DNA of 64,000 bases from Streptomyces sp. NBC_01445 (GCF_035918235.1 NZ_CP109485.1:8587001-8651000); one strand, 5' to 3'; shown: positions 52,039-60,810, counted from the stretch's first letter. A program made the numbers and translations. Notes: generated by a model from the sequence alone, not told the origin.

Positions 52039-52059
52039 GGTGGTGCGTGTCGCAGATCG

Positions 52060-52578
52060 TCAGAGGGCGTACTGCTCGTGATCGATTCCGAGCTCCCACA
52101 CTGTCTCAAAGGCGTGCGTGCTCTGCTTGATGACGCCCGCGTCCCAACTGGCCTGCGGCTCTACGGCTTTCCCGTCGCCGCTGAAGATGTTGAACCGGAT
52201 GACCCGGTCGTCGATCAGCCAGAAGTCGTTTCCCGGAAGCATCAGGTGCGAGGCGCGGGCGCGCGGCAGCCACCTGACCTGTTCCCCGGCGTAGAGGTTG
52301 GCGCCGGTGATCGCGTGTTCGAATCGGATGTACTCCGTGACCGGCTCCGATACGACGCGAGCGCGCCTTACGGCCACGCCACGGGCGACGGTGCGCTGGA
52401 CGAGTTCGACCCACGGCTTCCAGAATGCCGAGTCGACGGCCGGGACAACGCCGCTGTCGCGCCAGGCGCCCACGGTGTCAGCCTCTTCGTCGACGCCGTA
52501 GTGGTCGCGCATCTCCAGGTGCAACGCCTGGTGCTGTGCGCTGTCGAGCAGCTCGTCAAAACTGGGAACGTTCGACAA
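52060..52578 (-). CDS. DUF6879 family protein
   Basis: This 172-residue protein matches DUF6879: LLDSAQHQALHLEMRDHYGV, AFWKPWVELVQRTVARGVAV, RARVVSEPVTEYIRFEH and LPGNDFWLIDDRVIRFNIFS. These proteins occur almost only beside DUF5753 regulators in actinomycetes and are suspected effectors. The frame opens with TTG 52578, overlapping the upstream small gene by 23 bases, with GGGAGG nine bases before it. Confidence 0.75.
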   Translation of the reverse strand: MSNVPSFDELLDSAQHQALHLEMRDHYGVDEEADTVGAWRDSGVVPAVDSAFWKPWVELVQRTVARGVAVRRARVVSEPVTEYIRFEHAITGANLYAGEQVRWLPRARASHLMLPGNDFWLIDDRVIRFNIFSGDGKAVEPQASWDAGVIKQSTHAFETVWELGIDHEQYAL

Positions 52579-52810
52579 CGTCGCATGCCTCCCTGATCTG
52601 TTTCACCATCCGCGCGGGGATGCGGATGACGGCCTCGGTGTCCGGTCGCGGGCTGTCCTGAGCGCAACGCTCCAGCATGGCGGCATCGGCCAACCATCCC
52701 TGGAGCACCAGCTCAGGCTCCTCGCCTGCGCCGTCGGGCTGGTCGACCCAGACCGCCGGGCAGTTCCCGCCGCCGGTGTTGGGGTCGATCCCGATGAAAA
52801 GTAGTGCCAT
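52556..52810 (-). CDS. small hypothetical protein of the whiJ-like cluster
   Basis: The 84-residue protein reads MALLFIGIDPNTGGGNCPAV, WVDQPDGAGEEPELVLQGW, then AVIRIPARMVKQIREACD. It is a common small partner upstream of DUF6879/DUF5753 genes in Streptomyces. ATG 52810 is chosen over the open extension to 52858. Function unknown. Confidence 0.65.
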   Translation of the reverse strand: MALLFIGIDPNTGGGNCPAVWVDQPDGAGEEPELVLQGWLADAAMLERCAQDSPRPDTEAVIRIPARMVKQIREACDVVERSQF

Positions 52811-53086
52811 GACCGCCTCCTGCGTCCAGACAGTTGCGCCATGTTGCACTGCGATCATTACGGAGGACTAGGTTCGCGGGAAGGGCGGAATCCGGCCGAA
52901 GGGTTTCGCGCCCCCGCGTGGCGCGATCGTTCCGGTGAAGAGAGGGGGTTGCACGACGCGGGCCCTGCCGTGCGGCCCCTCGGGGCCGGGCGCGCGACTC
53001 GATTCCCACCGGCAGCGCGCTACGCCCTGCTCGCCGTAGCGTAGAGGCAGGGTGTGACAACGGTGGCGAGCGCCGTTCAGGGCCCG

Positions 53087-53350
53087 TCACACAAGCGTGC
53101 GACCCCCGTGTGTATTAAGCGAGCCGGGCACGCAGCAGCCGCGAGACGGTCGACTCCCCCCGTCCAGGAGGAGTTGGAGCAACGCCTGTGCCACGTCGTC
53201 GAACGAGTGGCCCGAGTGCGCGGCCTCCCGCTTGAGATACTCGTTGAGCAGCGACACGTGCCAGTTCGTACGTGTTGGCCATGTCAGGCTCCGGCGGACT
53301 GGGGGGAGGCCAGCAGTCGGTGGTTGGGGCGGGTTGCGTTGGTGGTGCAC
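53087..53350 (-). CDS. possible small protein downstream of DUF4913 gene
   Basis: A reverse frame with good G/C third positions encodes TRTNWHVSLLNEYLKREAAH and SFDDVAQALLQLLLDGG, a plausible helical small protein. The first 20 residues overlap the DUF4913 gene and are less convincing, so the start may be an internal GTG near 53264. It is not recognised. Confidence 0.35.
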   Translation of the reverse strand: MHHQRNPPQPPTAGLPPVRRSLTWPTRTNWHVSLLNEYLKREAAHSGHSFDDVAQALLQLLLDGGSRPSRGCCVPGSLNTHGGRTLV

Positions 53351-53895
53351 GCCCCAAATGGGCCGTCAGGGGTGCGGAGTTGAAGCAGCGTGGGATCGAG
53401 ATGATCGCGGTGCCAGGTCGATGGGCCCGTGAGGCCGGCCTCGACATCGGTGAGCTGCTGCCAGGCCAGCCACAAGGCATGCAACCGTGCCACCGCTTCG
53501 GGGTGCTCCAGCCACTGCTCGCACCACGGGCGACTGGTGGAGACCTCCCGCCCGTACACCGGCAGCAGCAGGTCGTCCACCCACTTGGTGAGCGTGGCGA
53601 GTTCCTCGGTGTACGCCGTGCCGTCGAGCGCCAGGATGAAAATGGAAGTCGGTGCCTCGGCCGAGGTGACCGGCGCGGTCTGCGCGGCACCGGAAGGCGA
53701 GGTCGCCGTGCTCACGGACTCTGCCTCACCGTCGGCGCCGTCGTTGATGGACGTCTCCTCGTCGGTGAGGCGGGCGAGCGTTTCGTTCTGCTTACGGGTC
53801 TCCGTGACCAACTGCGTAACCGTGGAGACCAGGTCGTCCAGGTCGTGGTCCGGTATGCGTACCAGCTCGGCCCCGTCCCGTGCGGGCTCGGACAT
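53284..53895 (-). CDS. DUF4913 family protein
   Basis: The 203-residue protein has a low-complexity N-terminal half and a C-terminal DUF4913 domain: LATLTKWVDDLLLPVYGREV, RPWCEQWLEHPEAVARLHAL, WLAWQQLTD and STWHRDHLDPTLLQLRTPDG. DUF4913 proteins recur in actinomycete conjugative elements next to coupling-protein genes, as here. ATG 53895 has GGAGG seven bases upstream. Confidence 0.75.
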   Translation of the reverse strand: MSEPARDGAELVRIPDHDLDDLVSTVTQLVTETRKQNETLARLTDEETSINDGADGEAESVSTATSPSGAAQTAPVTSAEAPTSIFILALDGTAYTEELATLTKWVDDLLLPVYGREVSTSRPWCEQWLEHPEAVARLHALWLAWQQLTDVEAGLTGPSTWHRDHLDPTLLQLRTPDGPFGACTTNATRPNHRLLASPQSAGA

Positions 53896-53999
53896 TTCGA
53901 TACCTCCGAAGAGTTCGTGGGTGTCGAGAGTCCGGAGATTCAGCGGTTTGGCCCGGCCGGAGTTCTCGTGTAGAGGACCCGCTCACAGCGCGATCCGAT

Positions 54000-54190
54000 G
54001 AGGGCGCCTGTCCTTCGGAGGGGCAAGGCACTTCAAGGCATAGGCTGCCTGTTGGGGAACGACACCGGTGCAAAGCGCGGACGGTTGGGCAGGCCTGCCC
54101 AGGCCTGGGGTGTCGGTTCCCCATCCTTCGTCGGGGCCCGCATCCATTCCATGAACCGCGGGCTCAGGCGGCCCGCGTCGTCGGTGGGAC
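54000..54190 (-). pseudogene. remnant of DNA cytosine-5 methyltransferase C-terminus
   Basis: On the reverse strand, one frame gives AGRLSPRFMEWM (about 54175-54140). A shifted frame continues GPDEGWGTDTPGLGRPAQPS and TGVVPQQAAYALKCLAPPKD. Intact actinobacterial/phage C5 methyltransferases end with LSPRFVEWMMG, then GW-TD-PGL-R-AQLRALGNGVVPQQA. The GNG has decayed to a CTG-type sequence, and the catalytic domain is absent. Confidence 0.5.
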
Positions 54191-54306
54191 GGGGCGAGCA
54201 GGTAGCCCGGTGTACGACTGAGTGATGTCGGTGCGGAGATTCTCGAATTCGTGGGCCATGGCGTACAGCCTGTCCTACCCCAAGCCGACCCGGCTGGCCT
54301 GATCGT

Positions 54307-55485
54307 TCATTTCGGACTCCGATGGGTGCGACGGTCGGTACTGGAGCGGTGGGGGACTGCGGTGGACGCTGCCGACAGCGTGGTGTCTGCGAGGCGGCTG
54401 CGGACACGTGCGGCATCGCTGCGGGCGCTCGGCGCCGGGGCGCCGGGCGGGCTGAGTGATGGACGTGGTTCCGGCTCAGCTTGGCGCGCTGTGCGAAGGC
54501 GACGGCGGACGTCGTCCAACGGATGGAGAGTGTGCAGGGCGTAGCTGATGAGCTGCCCAGGGGCGAGCGCGTCACGGTCGGCTAGGGCGCCAACCTGCCC
54601 GGCTGTCAGAGTTGCGGTGCGGACGAGAGAGGCTTGGACGACCTGCTCGCCAAAGTGTTCGGCTGCTCCACCGAGTAGTGGGTCACAGATCCGCCGTACG
54701 CGCTTGGCGTCGAGAACACCGTCGGCCAGTGCACCGCGCCGCTGGGTCTCCCACAGCACGGTCAACTGGTCGATCGGTTCGCCGCGATGGTGCAGTGCTA
54801 CGAGCGCGCGGTAGATCTGCTGATTACCAGGGTCGGCGAAGTCGTCGGGGAGGAGCGAGTGCACCAGCTCGAGAAGCTGCTCAGGCCGGGACGCGAGGCA
54901 ACCGAGGAGGAACTCCTCGTCAGCTAGCCCCTGTTCGCTGAGGGGTGGGGGAGGGGCGGCTTGCGGCGTGTATGCGGTGGGCGGCTGCGCGGGCCGGGCC
55001 TTGGTTCCCCAAGCGCGGGCAAGGTCGGTCAGCACGTCGGAGAGTACCTGGGCGTGGTGCAGCGTCTCCGCCACTGTCCCGTTCCGGTCGTCGGCGAGCG
55101 CGGCCTGGTGCAGGCGTGCGGCATGCTGGGCGACGCTGCGGCGGATGGCGCCCTCCAGGACCATTCGTCCGTACGCCGGGGCGTGGTCGGGGCGCGGGCA
55201 CGCGGAGATCAGAAGGTGCGGGTACGACGGGGTGAGCCCGCGGGCGTGAGTGCTCGCCTCGTACAAGGTGTCGGTGATCCAGGCCAGCGGTACGGGTCCA
55301 CCTACCGGCGCGGTCGTCGCTGGGTGTTCGTCGGCCTGGAGCTTGAGCATCGTGGCGTAGAGCGCGGAGTGCGCGGGACGGGAGAAGTGCTCCGGGTGGA
55401 GCCAGGTATCAAGCCGGTCGAGCTGGCCGGGATCCAGGAATAGTGCGCCCAAGACGGCTTGCTCGGCTTGGACGAGCGGGGTCAC
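54307..55485 (-). CDS. protein with two DnaB-type N-terminal domains
   Basis: This 392-residue protein contains two copies of the DnaB helicase N-terminal helical domain: TPLVQAEQAVLGALFLDPGQ (from residue 1) and GLADEEFLLGCLASRPEQLL (from about 190). Each is followed by the HFSRPAHSALYATMLKL or DFADPGNQQIYRALVALHH type helix. There is no RecA-like ATPase domain (no Walker A). The DnaB N-domain binds primase or loader, so this protein might recruit or compete for host replication factors. GTG 55485 overlaps the upstream small gene, and it lies in a transfer operon with the coupling protein. Confidence 0.78.
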   Translation of the reverse strand: MTPLVQAEQAVLGALFLDPGQLDRLDTWLHPEHFSRPAHSALYATMLKLQADEHPATTAPVGGPVPLAWITDTLYEASTHARGLTPSYPHLLISACPRPDHAPAYGRMVLEGAIRRSVAQHAARLHQAALADDRNGTVAETLHHAQVLSDVLTDLARAWGTKARPAQPPTAYTPQAAPPPPLSEQGLADEEFLLGCLASRPEQLLELVHSLLPDDFADPGNQQIYRALVALHHRGEPIDQLTVLWETQRRGALADGVLDAKRVRRICDPLLGGAAEHFGEQVVQASLVRTATLTAGQVGALADRDALAPGQLISYALHTLHPLDDVRRRLRTARQAEPEPRPSLSPPGAPAPSARSDAARVRSRLADTTLSAASTAVPHRSSTDRRTHRSPK

Positions 55486-55718
55486 GGCTGCGCCTTGCGT
55501 GCGTGCTGGCTCTGGGCGTGAATCTCAGCAACGGCACGGTTGGCGTCGGCCAAGGCGGTGGCAAGGCGCTGCAGTTCGTCGGTGAATGCCGGGTCCGCTG
55601 CGAGCAGAGAGCCGCTCGGGGACACGAGCCACCAGTGGGCGCCGCGCTTCACGGCGGGGGTGTCGGCGAGTCGTTCGGAGCGGCGGACGGAAGTCCAGGT
55701 CGGTGCGGGGTGGGACAT
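55482..55718 (-). CDS. small hypothetical protein of transfer operon
   Basis: The 78-residue protein reads TWTSVRRSERLADTPAVKRG, AHWWLVSPSGSLLAADPAFT, then a long helix (DELQRLATALADANRAVAEI). It may be a small helical accessory protein. It overlaps the tandem DnaB-N gene by four bases and follows the coupling-protein gene. Confidence 0.6.
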   Translation of the reverse strand: MSHPAPTWTSVRRSERLADTPAVKRGAHWWLVSPSGSLLAADPAFTDELQRLATALADANRAVAEIHAQSQHARKAQP

Positions 55719-55817
55719 GGGAGTACCTCGCGAGGGAGGGGCGAAGGCCCGGACGTACTGCGGTTCGGGGACGTGCGCCGTCGCGTCTCGCCCTTGAGGG
55801 GTTCGGCTTCGGCGGGG

Positions 55818-57611
55818 TCATGTGGCCGGACCGAAGTCGTCGTGGTGCAGGGTCTTGGCCAGCGCGCGCTCGGTGATGGCCGCGGTTTCCTTGGCGGATG
55901 CGGCGCCGAGCCGGTCGGCGTTGGGCTCGCGGTACCAGGGCTTGAGGCTGAGGAGTGCAGGGCGGATGCCGGTGGCGAGCAGGAGCGCAGACCCCTTGGG
56001 TAGGGCGCGAATTGCGTCGGCTGGTAGTACGCGTTCCTGGCGCATGGATACTGAAGTGGACTTGCCCGACTCGCTGGTGGACACCGAGACGGTACGGACG
56101 TCGTGGTCGCCCACCAGGCGGGAGAGTTTGTCCGCGAAGTCGGCGTCGTCGATACCGGAGCCGACGAGCTTGATCGTTGCAGCCGACCAGAGCGCGTCCA
56201 TGCCGGACTCGCCCCATACTCGGACGCCCTGGCGGTAGGACTGCAGAATGGTGATCGGGATGACGCCTCGGCTGCCGAGGTGGGAGTACAGGTCCGGCAG
56301 GTCCGCGATCTTGCATACGTTGGCGGCCTCGTCGAGGATCGCGAGCAGCGGGGCATCGAGGCGACCGCCGTCGCGCTCTGCCTGGGTAACGGCCGAGCGC
56401 ATCACAGCGTCGGCAGCGGCGGCGATGATCGCCGACGCGGAGCCGCCGCCGTCCTTCGACAGCAGGAACAATGTGTCCTTGCCGGTGACGAACGCTTCGG
56501 GCTTGAACTCCAGGATCGTGTCCATCCCGCTGGGTGGGGTGACCCAGGCGGCGATGGCCGGGTTGAGTAGGCAACTGGCGTACTGCCGGGCGGTTTCGAA
56601 GATTCCGTCACGGGTCTCGACGGCTCCGGCCACGGTGCCATGGAGTTGGGCGGCGATCGCGTCAAGCCCGGCGTCCTGGAGCAGGTCAATGGGGGAGCGG
56701 TCTGCTGGCGAGGCGAGCCAGGCCAGGACGTCGGTGATCGGCCGTCGGCCGCGGGCGGCGGCTAGGAACAGCGCGGTGAGGGTGTTCGCGGCGGCAGTCG
56801 ACCAGAAGTCACCGGCACTCGATTCGTCCACGGAGGCGGTCACGAAGTGCCCCGCCAAGCGGCGGGCCCCGGCGAGATCACGGGCGTCGGAGAGGATGTC
56901 CCACCACATCGCCTGCGGGGCGTGGGCGATCTGCTGTGGATCGAGCGTCCACACTGTGCCGGCCTCGGCGCGGGCCGTGAGCGTGGCGGTGTAGGCGTCG
57001 CGCGCCGCTTTGTTGGAGGTCAGCAGTACAGGGCCCGGCGCGCGGAGGATAGCCGGTATCGCCAATCCGGAGGTCTTCCCCGAGCGGGGCGCCATGATCG
57101 CGAGGAGGACGTCCTCCCACGATGAGCGGACCTCCCGCGCACCGGGCGTGAGCGTGCCGAGCAGGACCCCGCAGTCGTCGGGCGCGACCGCCTTGGGCTT
57201 GGTGCCCTTGAGACTCGGACGGAGATCGATCGACTTGGCCGCGACCTTCTTGGGCATCAGGTCGGCCAGGTCCCGCTGGTCGGCCAGTCCCTTGGGATCG
57301 CCGCGCAGCCGGAGCCGCACCTTCATCCCGAACAGAGCGGTGGCCAGGAGGAAGAGTGCGGGGAGGGCGTAGCACCCGCTGATCACGGCAGGGTGGGCGA
57401 GATGCGGCCAGACACGACCAGGGTGCAACAGCGATTCTGTTGGTCGGAAGGAGGCCCACGGATCGGAGCCGACAGCCGCGTTGAGGAGATTGCCGAACAG
57501 CCAGGCGAGTGTCCCGCCGCCCATGGTGAGTGCGGCGACCGCGATTAGGAGGTAGAGGAGGGCGTCGGTGCCGGTGGTGGTCGACGGTGTGCTGGTGCGT
57601 GCAGGAGACAA
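55818..57611 (-). CDS. VirD4/TraD-type type IV coupling ATPase
   Basis: This 597-residue coupling protein has two N-terminal membrane helices (ALLYLLIAVAALTMGGGTLA; SGCYALPALFLLATALFGM), then the VirD4/TraG ATPase domain with Walker A APRSGKTSGL (174-183), Walker B LLAILDEAANVCKI and the arginine/QSYRQG motif (ILQSYRQGVRVWGE). It would couple the relaxosome to an export channel. The mpf-type channel genes are not in this window. The frame opens with a TTG at 57611, a weak start. It fits with the relaxase encoded at 42315, although they are 12 kb apart and on opposite strands. Confidence 0.87.
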   Translation of the reverse strand: MSPARTSTPSTTTGTDALLYLLIAVAALTMGGGTLAWLFGNLLNAAVGSDPWASFRPTESLLHPGRVWPHLAHPAVISGCYALPALFLLATALFGMKVRLRLRGDPKGLADQRDLADLMPKKVAAKSIDLRPSLKGTKPKAVAPDDCGVLLGTLTPGAREVRSSWEDVLLAIMAPRSGKTSGLAIPAILRAPGPVLLTSNKAARDAYTATLTARAEAGTVWTLDPQQIAHAPQAMWWDILSDARDLAGARRLAGHFVTASVDESSAGDFWSTAAANTLTALFLAAARGRRPITDVLAWLASPADRSPIDLLQDAGLDAIAAQLHGTVAGAVETRDGIFETARQYASCLLNPAIAAWVTPPSGMDTILEFKPEAFVTGKDTLFLLSKDGGGSASAIIAAAADAVMRSAVTQAERDGGRLDAPLLAILDEAANVCKIADLPDLYSHLGSRGVIPITILQSYRQGVRVWGESGMDALWSAATIKLVGSGIDDADFADKLSRLVGDHDVRTVSVSTSESGKSTSVSMRQERVLPADAIRALPKGSALLLATGIRPALLSLKPWYREPNADRLGAASAKETAAITERALAKTLHHDDFGPAT

Positions 57612-57623
57612 GGCGCGGTCCCG

Positions 57624-57947
57624 TTACGTGCTGAGTGGCGGGCGATGGGGTGGGACCAGCGGCTTCTTCTGGTGATCACGAGGGGGCTCCAAGAGGCTGT
57701 GGCGCGAAGGAAGAAGGGGGCGGCAGTCGGTGCAGTCCCGGCCGGCGAGCCAGCGCGTATCCAGCCCGCCGGTCAGCCGGGCGGCCGGAGGGTACGAGCT
57801 GGGGTGTGCGGGGTGCCCGCACTGCTCGGTGCCGCCCCGTCGGGGTGCGGCGCAGCCCTCGCAGGGTGATTGCCGAGGACGACCGACGCTCGTCTGCGAC
57901 GGCGGCGGCCACCCCGAGGCGACGTCCGGCTCGAGCTGCAGATTCAT
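57624..57947 (-). CDS. small cysteine-containing hypothetical protein
   Basis: The 107-residue product has paired cysteines (SPCEGCAAPRRGGTEQCGHP and GRDCTDCRPLLPS) that could form a zinc site. ATG 57947 is taken; the open region above it (to 58130) belongs to the neighbouring gene. It directly precedes the coupling-protein gene. Not recognised. Confidence 0.5.
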   Translation of the reverse strand: MNLQLEPDVASGWPPPSQTSVGRPRQSPCEGCAAPRRGGTEQCGHPAHPSSYPPAARLTGGLDTRWLAGRDCTDCRPLLPSRHSLLEPPRDHQKKPLVPPHRPPLST

Positions 57948-57973
57948 CGTGAGTTCTTGTTGGCGCGGATCGG

Positions 57974-58690
57974 CTAGCGGGTGCGGCTCGGCTCCGGGGC
58001 AGCTGGGGTGGGGTGGTACTCGACGGAAACAGCGGGCCGTCGTGGCGGCGATACACCCGTACAGGCCGGGGAGAGGGCAGTGGCGGCCTGGGCTCGGCGC
58101 TGTTGCATGGTCGATACAGGGTCTGGCCACCCGCTGTCGCGCACGTAGGAAAAGGCGTCGAAGGCGAGGTCGGTACGGACCTGCAGGGTCTCGACGTACT
58201 GGAGGTCGCCCTCGCCAGGGAGCGGGACGCCCTCGTTGGTGCGGGTCTCAGTGCCCATGGCCCGCAGGATGCCTTCGGGGTCGCGAACCTGGTCGTGCAC
58301 GATGATCCGGTCGGCACGGATGTCGGCGTCGAGGGGGCGGGCCGAGGCGACCGCCGCCTCCTGGATGCCGGAGACCGGCATGATGGGAGGTTTCTCCGGC
58401 AGGTCAGTGGGACCTCGGCTCGGGCTCAGCCGGGTGTAGGGCTGAAGGTCGTACGCGGCGTCGGAGGTGACGCTGTACTGCGCGGCCCGCATGGATTGCA
58501 CGGCTTGTGCTCCGCGCCGCAACGGTTCGCGGGTCGGATCGGTGAGGCTGTACAAAACGCTGCCGGGGAGTCGCTCGAAACCGACGAGGCGAAGGATGTG
58601 CTCGGCGACGTGGTTGTCGTGCGATGTCGCTGCCACGACGCCGTAGCGGCCGTGATGGCCGACGGTGATGTGCGGATGTGTTTCCGCCAC
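57974..58690 (-). CDS. hypothetical protein of transfer region
   Basis: The 238-residue protein starts ETHPHITVGHHGRYGVVAAT, then HVAEHILRLVGFERLPGSVL and YSLTDPTREPLRRGAQAVQS, with an ordered N-terminal half and a disordered proline-rich tail. It resembles unnamed proteins next to coupling proteins in Streptomyces mobile elements. It is the first gene of the minus-strand transfer operon 58690-54307. Function unknown. Confidence 0.65.
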   Translation of the reverse strand: MAETHPHITVGHHGRYGVVAATSHDNHVAEHILRLVGFERLPGSVLYSLTDPTREPLRRGAQAVQSMRAAQYSVTSDAAYDLQPYTRLSPSRGPTDLPEKPPIMPVSGIQEAAVASARPLDADIRADRIIVHDQVRDPEGILRAMGTETRTNEGVPLPGEGDLQYVETLQVRTDLAFDAFSYVRDSGWPDPVSTMQQRRAQAATALSPACTGVSPPRRPAVSVEYHPTPAAPEPSRTR

Positions 58691-59333
58691 GAAGATGCAC
58701 CTCGCAGAAGTCGGGGCCGTGCGGAGGACGAGAATGCGGCCCGAAGCCGGGTTTGGTGCGGCCTGGAATCTGAGCTATTGAGCGCGAGCGCGGCGGCCGG
58801 GCAGCGCGGAAGAACCGATCGGCCGGTGGGCCAGAGGCGTCTCGATCGCCGCAGCGGTGTGGGCAGGCCATGTGGCCACGTGTGGTGACCAGGCGCGGGC
58901 TGCCTCGACCCGAGCCGAGGGGTATCCACCGGAGGCCGGCCGCGTCGCGAGGGAGATAGGGCCTTCTTGGTCCGAGCCATGTCGACGCGCGCGCATCGGC
59001 GTTCTCTGCCTGCGTCAGGGAGTAATGCCAGCCACAGGCGTTGCTCAGGGCGACGACGTTCGCGAGGGCCGCTGCACTGACCTGCTAGAGCCCGGGGCGG
59101 GCCCTGGGCCCAGTCCTCATCACCGGGGGTCGCCCGCCGACCTTCGACACGGAGGCAAATTAGCAGCGCAACGCGGTCGAGCGATGCACCAACGGACGCC
59201 CTGCGTACCGACAAACTCTCCATTGCCTACCAGGCTGCAGCCCACCTCGCAGTCATCCTCATTTGAGCAAGGCGCTGACGGCTGAAGGACGCTCTTGCTG
59301 GTGCGCCCGGATATCGTGCACCAGGGCGAGTAA
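58691..59333. other. intergenic stretch, nothing recognised
   Basis: It holds the promoter side of the minus-strand transfer operon. No coherent coding frame or strong hairpin was found up to the IS5-like left end. Confidence 0.4.
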
Positions 59334-60164
59334 GAAGTCATTTCGTTTGGTGTGATCTTGCGGGATGCTGATGGGGTGACGACGAAGCTTATTGAGCGGT
59401 TGGTGCCGGACGTCTTGTGGGAGTTGTTCCAGCGGGTGGTTCCTCCGGCGCTGGCATGGGGACCGTGAAGTGCTGGCGGCCATCGTCTTCGTGGCCTCGT
59501 CAGGATGTACGTGGAACCAGCTCCCACCTGGTTTCGGGCCGTCAGGTGTGACCGCATTCCGGCGTTTTACCGAGTGGTCTCAGGCCAGAGTGTGGGCCAG
59601 GCTCCACCGCCTGGTGCTCGATGAATTCGGTGCCCAGGGCGAGCTGGAACGGTCGCGCTGCGCGATCGATTCGATGAGTGTCCGAGCGCTCAAAGGGGGC
59701 AGGTGACGGGACCGAATCCGACCGACCGAGGTAAGAAGGGGCCCAAAATCCACCGCATAGTTGACCGCAACGGTCTTCCGATCTCGCTCGGAATCTCCGC
59801 GGCCAACACCCATGACAGTCAGGGCTCAGTCCCTCGTCCGTGGGATTCCGCCGATCAGGTCCCGCCGCGGACCTCGTCGCCGCAGGCCGGACAAGCTCCA
59901 TGGCGACAAGGGCTGCGACTACCCTCATCTGCGGCGATGGCGCCGCTCACGCGGCATCACGCCCCGCATCGCCCGTCGAGGCATCGAAAACTCCGAACGC
60001 CTCGGACGGCACCGCCCGGTCGTGGAACGGTCCGTTGCCTGGCTTGCTGGCTGCCCGAGACTTCACCGTCGCTACGAACGCAAGCCCGAACACTTCCTTG
60101 CCTTCGTCGCCATCGCCGCAACACTCATCTGCCACCGCAGACTCCCCAAATGAAATGAATTCTG
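59332..60164 (+). mobile_element. IS5-family (IS427-like) insertion sequence, decayed transposase
   Basis: The terminal inverted repeats match over GAA-TCATTTC-TTTGG: left at 59334-59350 and right at 60146-60162 (reverse complement). Between them, transposase pieces lie in different frames. From GTG 59376 comes TKLIERLVPDVLWELFQRVV; then GDREVLAAIVFVASSGCTWN and RCAIDSMSVRALKGG (to 59704). In the next frame GPNPTDRGKKGPKIHRIVDR carries the catalytic-type Asp region. In another frame DKGCDYPHLRRWRRSRGITP and RYERKPEHFLAFVAIAATLI run to 60153. The first break could be the programmed shift of this group, but a second shift near 59830 and a deletion near 59460 show decay. Total length of about 830 bp suits the family. 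Confidence 0.78.
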
Positions 60165-60178
60165 AGGTGGCTGGGCCG

Positions 60179-60664
60179 TTATGCACCTGTCGTCGAGCCA
60201 GGGCGGACGATCATCAGGACCACCACGATCAGCCAGGCGAGGGCGAACAAGCCGGTGATCATCGACAGGCGAGGCAGCCGGGCGATCAGGGGCTCCACGG
60301 AGGTCGACACCTGTTCGGGCTTGTCGAGCTGGGTGACCACGCTGTCCTGGATGCCGAGTACCGCGATGCCCAGCAGGACGGCGGCGACAACTGTCAGTGC
60401 TATGGAGGCGATGAGCCAGGCGCTGCCCATCACACCCATCACCTCGGCGGTGCCGACACCGAAGACCGGGACGGCGATTCCGACCACCGAGTAGACGCGG
60501 CAGATCCGGTGCAGCAGCTCGACCGAGCCGCTGGCCGACTGCTGCTCGGGTCCGTCGGCCAGTGCCTGGCGCGCGTAACGCGGGAACAGGCTCGCCGCAA
60601 TGGTGACCGGTCCGATGAGCAGGATCGCCGCCAGCACGTGGACGCTGAGCAGGAATTTGGCCAT
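60179..60664 (-). CDS. DUF2269-like integral membrane protein
   Basis: This 161-residue protein has four hydrophobic helices (FLLSVHVLAAILLIGPVTIA; VYSVVGIAVPVFGVGTAEVM; AWLIASIALTVVAAVLLGIA; LSMITGLFALAWLIVVVLMI), the DUF2269 arrangement. ATG 60664 has GGGGAG seven bases upstream. It is divergent from a MarR regulator with a dyad between the two genes. A decayed second copy lies at 61790-62147. Function unknown; a membrane redox or stress role is sometimes suggested. Confidence 0.78.
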   Translation of the reverse strand: MAKFLLSVHVLAAILLIGPVTIAASLFPRYARQALADGPEQQSASGSVELLHRICRVYSVVGIAVPVFGVGTAEVMGVMGSAWLIASIALTVVAAVLLGIAVLGIQDSVVTQLDKPEQVSTSVEPLIARLPRLSMITGLFALAWLIVVVLMIVRPGSTTGA

Positions 60665-60713
60665 GGCGGTGTCTCCCCTTTTCGCGCACACGCTGACGCG
60701 GGGGTCAGGTGCA

Positions 60714-60736
60714 CAGTTTCAGTCAGACTTAAACTG
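60714..60736. promoter_or_regulatory. CAGTTT-N11-AAACTG dyad, candidate MarR operator
   Basis: Perfect 6-base arms lie between the divergent DUF2269 and MarR genes, within a locally AT-richer segment. Confidence 0.5.
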
Positions 60737-60810
60737 GGTCGACGATAGCATTCCTGTTTCAAGAGCCCAGAACTGCCGACTGTCGGCAGCCGGCCTGGAA
60801 GGTGGGACAG

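Noticed and set aside
53041..53110. Possible tRNA-like or att-like sequence (short dyads near GTGTGAC...GTCACAC)
   Set aside because: No cloverleaf with T-loop and anticodon stem can be drawn, and the dyads are short.
58857..59285. Open frames upstream of the IS5-like element
   Set aside because: Overlapping frames on both strands show no coherent codon bias or family features.
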